DNA of 6,906 nt, taken from contig CAJZGQ010000061.1 of NCBI GenBank assembly GCA_916048115.1, positions 1-6,906 on the forward strand. The letters run 5' to 3'. This stretch comes from an uncultured Streptococcus sp. (lineage in GTDB: Bacteria > Bacillota > Bacilli > Lactobacillales > Streptococcaceae). The notes below the pieces were generated by a model. It searched no databases. It saw nothing but the letters and a program-made list of their open reading frames with translations, and had not been told where the DNA came from. Made by a program: the position numbers and the translations under genes. Below are positions 5,804-6,906 of this stretch, one piece after another (the first letter of the stretch is position 1; each line of letters starts with the position of its first letter).

Positions 5804-6906
5804 TCACTTCTTCACTAACTTCACGACAGCCTCTGTCCTTGCCGTATGTGGAAACATGTCAACTGATTGAATGTATTCAACCCGATAAACCTTTGTCAAA
5901 GCCACTAGATCCCGTGCCAAAGTAGAGACATTACAAGAAACATATACCATCTTTTCAGGTGCATAGTGCAATAAGGTCTCGATCAATTTCGCCCCTAAAC
6001 CCGTACGAGGTGGATCCACGATCACAGCATTGGCCCGATAGCCTTCTTGGTACCAGCGAGGAATGATCTCTTCTGCTGTACCAGCCTCATAGTGGGTATT
6101 CTCAAATCCCATCCGTTTAGCATTGTATTTGGCATCTTCAATCGCTTCAGGAATGATATCCATCCCCCGAACACTTTTCACCCTATTCGCAAAAGCAAAC
6201 CCAATCGTTCCAACCCCACAGTAGGCATCTATCAAGTGATCCTCTGGGGAAACATCTAGAGCCTTAACCGCTTCACTATACAATACTTGAGTTTGTTCTG
6301 GATTCAACTGGTAAAAAGCTCGAGGAGACAGGGAGAATTCATAATCCAAAACACCTTCCAAAATGGCCTCTTCTCCCCAAATAATCTGCGTTTGTTCCCC
6401 ATAGATTTCACTAGAGCGAGACGTATTTTTATTAACAGCAACGGTGACAATCTCAGGGTGTTTCTTAACCAAGTCTTCCACTAAATCCTTTACATTAATC
6501 TGCCGACTGGTGACCACAATGATCTGAACCTGACCAGTCTTCCGAGCTCGTCGAACCATCATAGTTCTGACACCCAGTTCTTTACGCTCATCAGCAATCG
6601 GAATCTGGTAGTAAGTCAATAAATCCGCAAGATCATTGGCAATCGCTTGAATAACCGGATCTTGGACCAAACAATCTTTTAATTCTACCAAATAATGGGA
6701 ATTTTGAGCATAGAGCCCCGCCTTGACCTGGCCCTTGAATTTCCTTGTTTGAAATTGCAATTTGGCCCGATAGTAAAGAGGCTCTTGCATTCCGATTGTT
6801 GGCCGAATGTCATACTGTTCAAAGCCTTCAGGTGAGAACTTTTTCAAGGCTTGTTGCAATAAATCTGTCTTAAACTCCAGCTGCTTGTCATACTTCAAAT
6901 GCATGA
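5804..6906 (-). CDS. rlmD: RlmD/RumA-type 23S rRNA (uracil-C5)-methyltransferase, C-terminal part (5' end outside window)
   Basis: S-adenosylmethionine-dependent methyltransferase that forms 5-methyluridine in 23S rRNA (U1939 in RlmD; some Gram-positive members also modify U747, as RlmCD). About 366 residues are visible and the reading frame is open to the right edge. Members are about 450 residues with an N-terminal TRAM domain and an Fe-S cluster, so the start and first cluster cysteines lie outside. The methionine at 6904 is internal: [12 protein letters not shown] follows the family's CGGC cluster motif. Counting from that Met, C78 (KDCLVQDP) matches the fourth cluster cysteine. The catalytic domain shows [13 protein letters not shown] at 197-209, SAM motif [10 protein letters not shown] at 226-235, VDPPRTGL at 296-303, the nucleophile C324 in [12 protein letters not shown], and [10 protein letters not shown] at 351-360 with the catalytic-base Glu. 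It stops 32 bases before the DUF1858 ATG and probably shares its transcript. Firmicutes carry paralogues, so the exact target uridine is not certain. Confidence 0.92.
   Translation of the reverse strand, partial: MHLKYDKQLEFKTDLLQQALKKFSPEGFEQYDIRPTIGMQEPLYYRAKLQFQTRKFKGQVKAGLYAQNSHYLVELKDCLVQDPVIQAIANDLADLLTYYQIPIADERKELGVRTMMVRRARKTGQVQIIVVTSRQINVKDLVEDLVKKHPEIVTVAVNKNTSRSSEIYGEQTQIIWGEEAILEGVLDYEFSLSPRAFYQLNPEQTQVLYSEAVKALDVSPEDHLIDAYCGVGTIGFAFANRVKSVRGMDIIPEAIEDAKYNAKRMGFENTHYEAGTAEEIIPRWYQEGYRANAVIVDPPRTGLGAKLIETLLHYAPEKMVYVSCNVSTLARDLVALTKVYRVEYIQSVDMFPHTARTEAVVKLVKK

Noticed and set aside
6902..6904. ATG near the right edge as the true start of the methyltransferase
   Set aside because: The family has about 85 more residues upstream (TRAM domain and CGGC cluster motif), and this Met falls just after the position of that motif; the gene is cut by the window edge.

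Overview
The window is a low-GC Firmicute chromosome segment. The gene set suggests Streptococcus: a valS operon led by a T-box, a DUF1912 protein, a DUF1858/DUF438 pair and an RlmD-type methyltransferase. I cannot name the species from the sequence alone. Every gene I can support lies on the minus strand, so transcription runs from the right end of the window to the left. I see no rRNA or tRNA gene, mobile element, CRISPR array or phage remnant. No gene-free stretch exceeds 300 bases. The longest is about 266 bases (3141-3406), and it is almost entirely a T-box leader with its promoter.

Region 1 (6906 to 3912) is one apparent transcription unit whose promoter lies outside the window. It begins with the C-terminal part of an RlmD/RumA-type 23S rRNA uracil-C5 methyltransferase. 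This is followed by a 78-residue DUF1858 protein, a 448-residue DUF438-hemerythrin-PAS protein that overlaps it by 4 bases, and an 84-residue DUF1912 protein 2 bases further on. A short hairpin with a U tract closes the unit.

Region 2 (3877 to about 3393) is a single-gene unit with its own extended -10 promoter. It encodes a 115-residue lysine/alanine-rich protein with a C-terminal helix-hairpin-helix domain, which may bind nucleic acid.

Region 3 (3390 to 1, continuing past the left edge) is the valS operon. A good sigma-A promoter feeds a compact T-box riboswitch with a T-box core and a strong 13-bp terminator; the best specifier candidate is GUU (Val). Downstream are a flavin-reductase-like protein, a GNAT acetyltransferase, a small P-loop kinase-like protein and valyl-tRNA synthetase. 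These four genes overlap in series by 14, 1 and 8 bases. Uncharged tRNA-Val should therefore raise expression of the synthetase and the three accessory enzymes together.

The window looks mainly like conserved streptococcal housekeeping DNA. I found no clear new defence or mobile system. The points most worth a second look are the minimal T-box, its control of three enzymes unrelated to charging, the putative redox or iron-handling DUF1858/hemerythrin-PAS pair beside an Fe-S methyltransferase, and the histone-like HhH protein.
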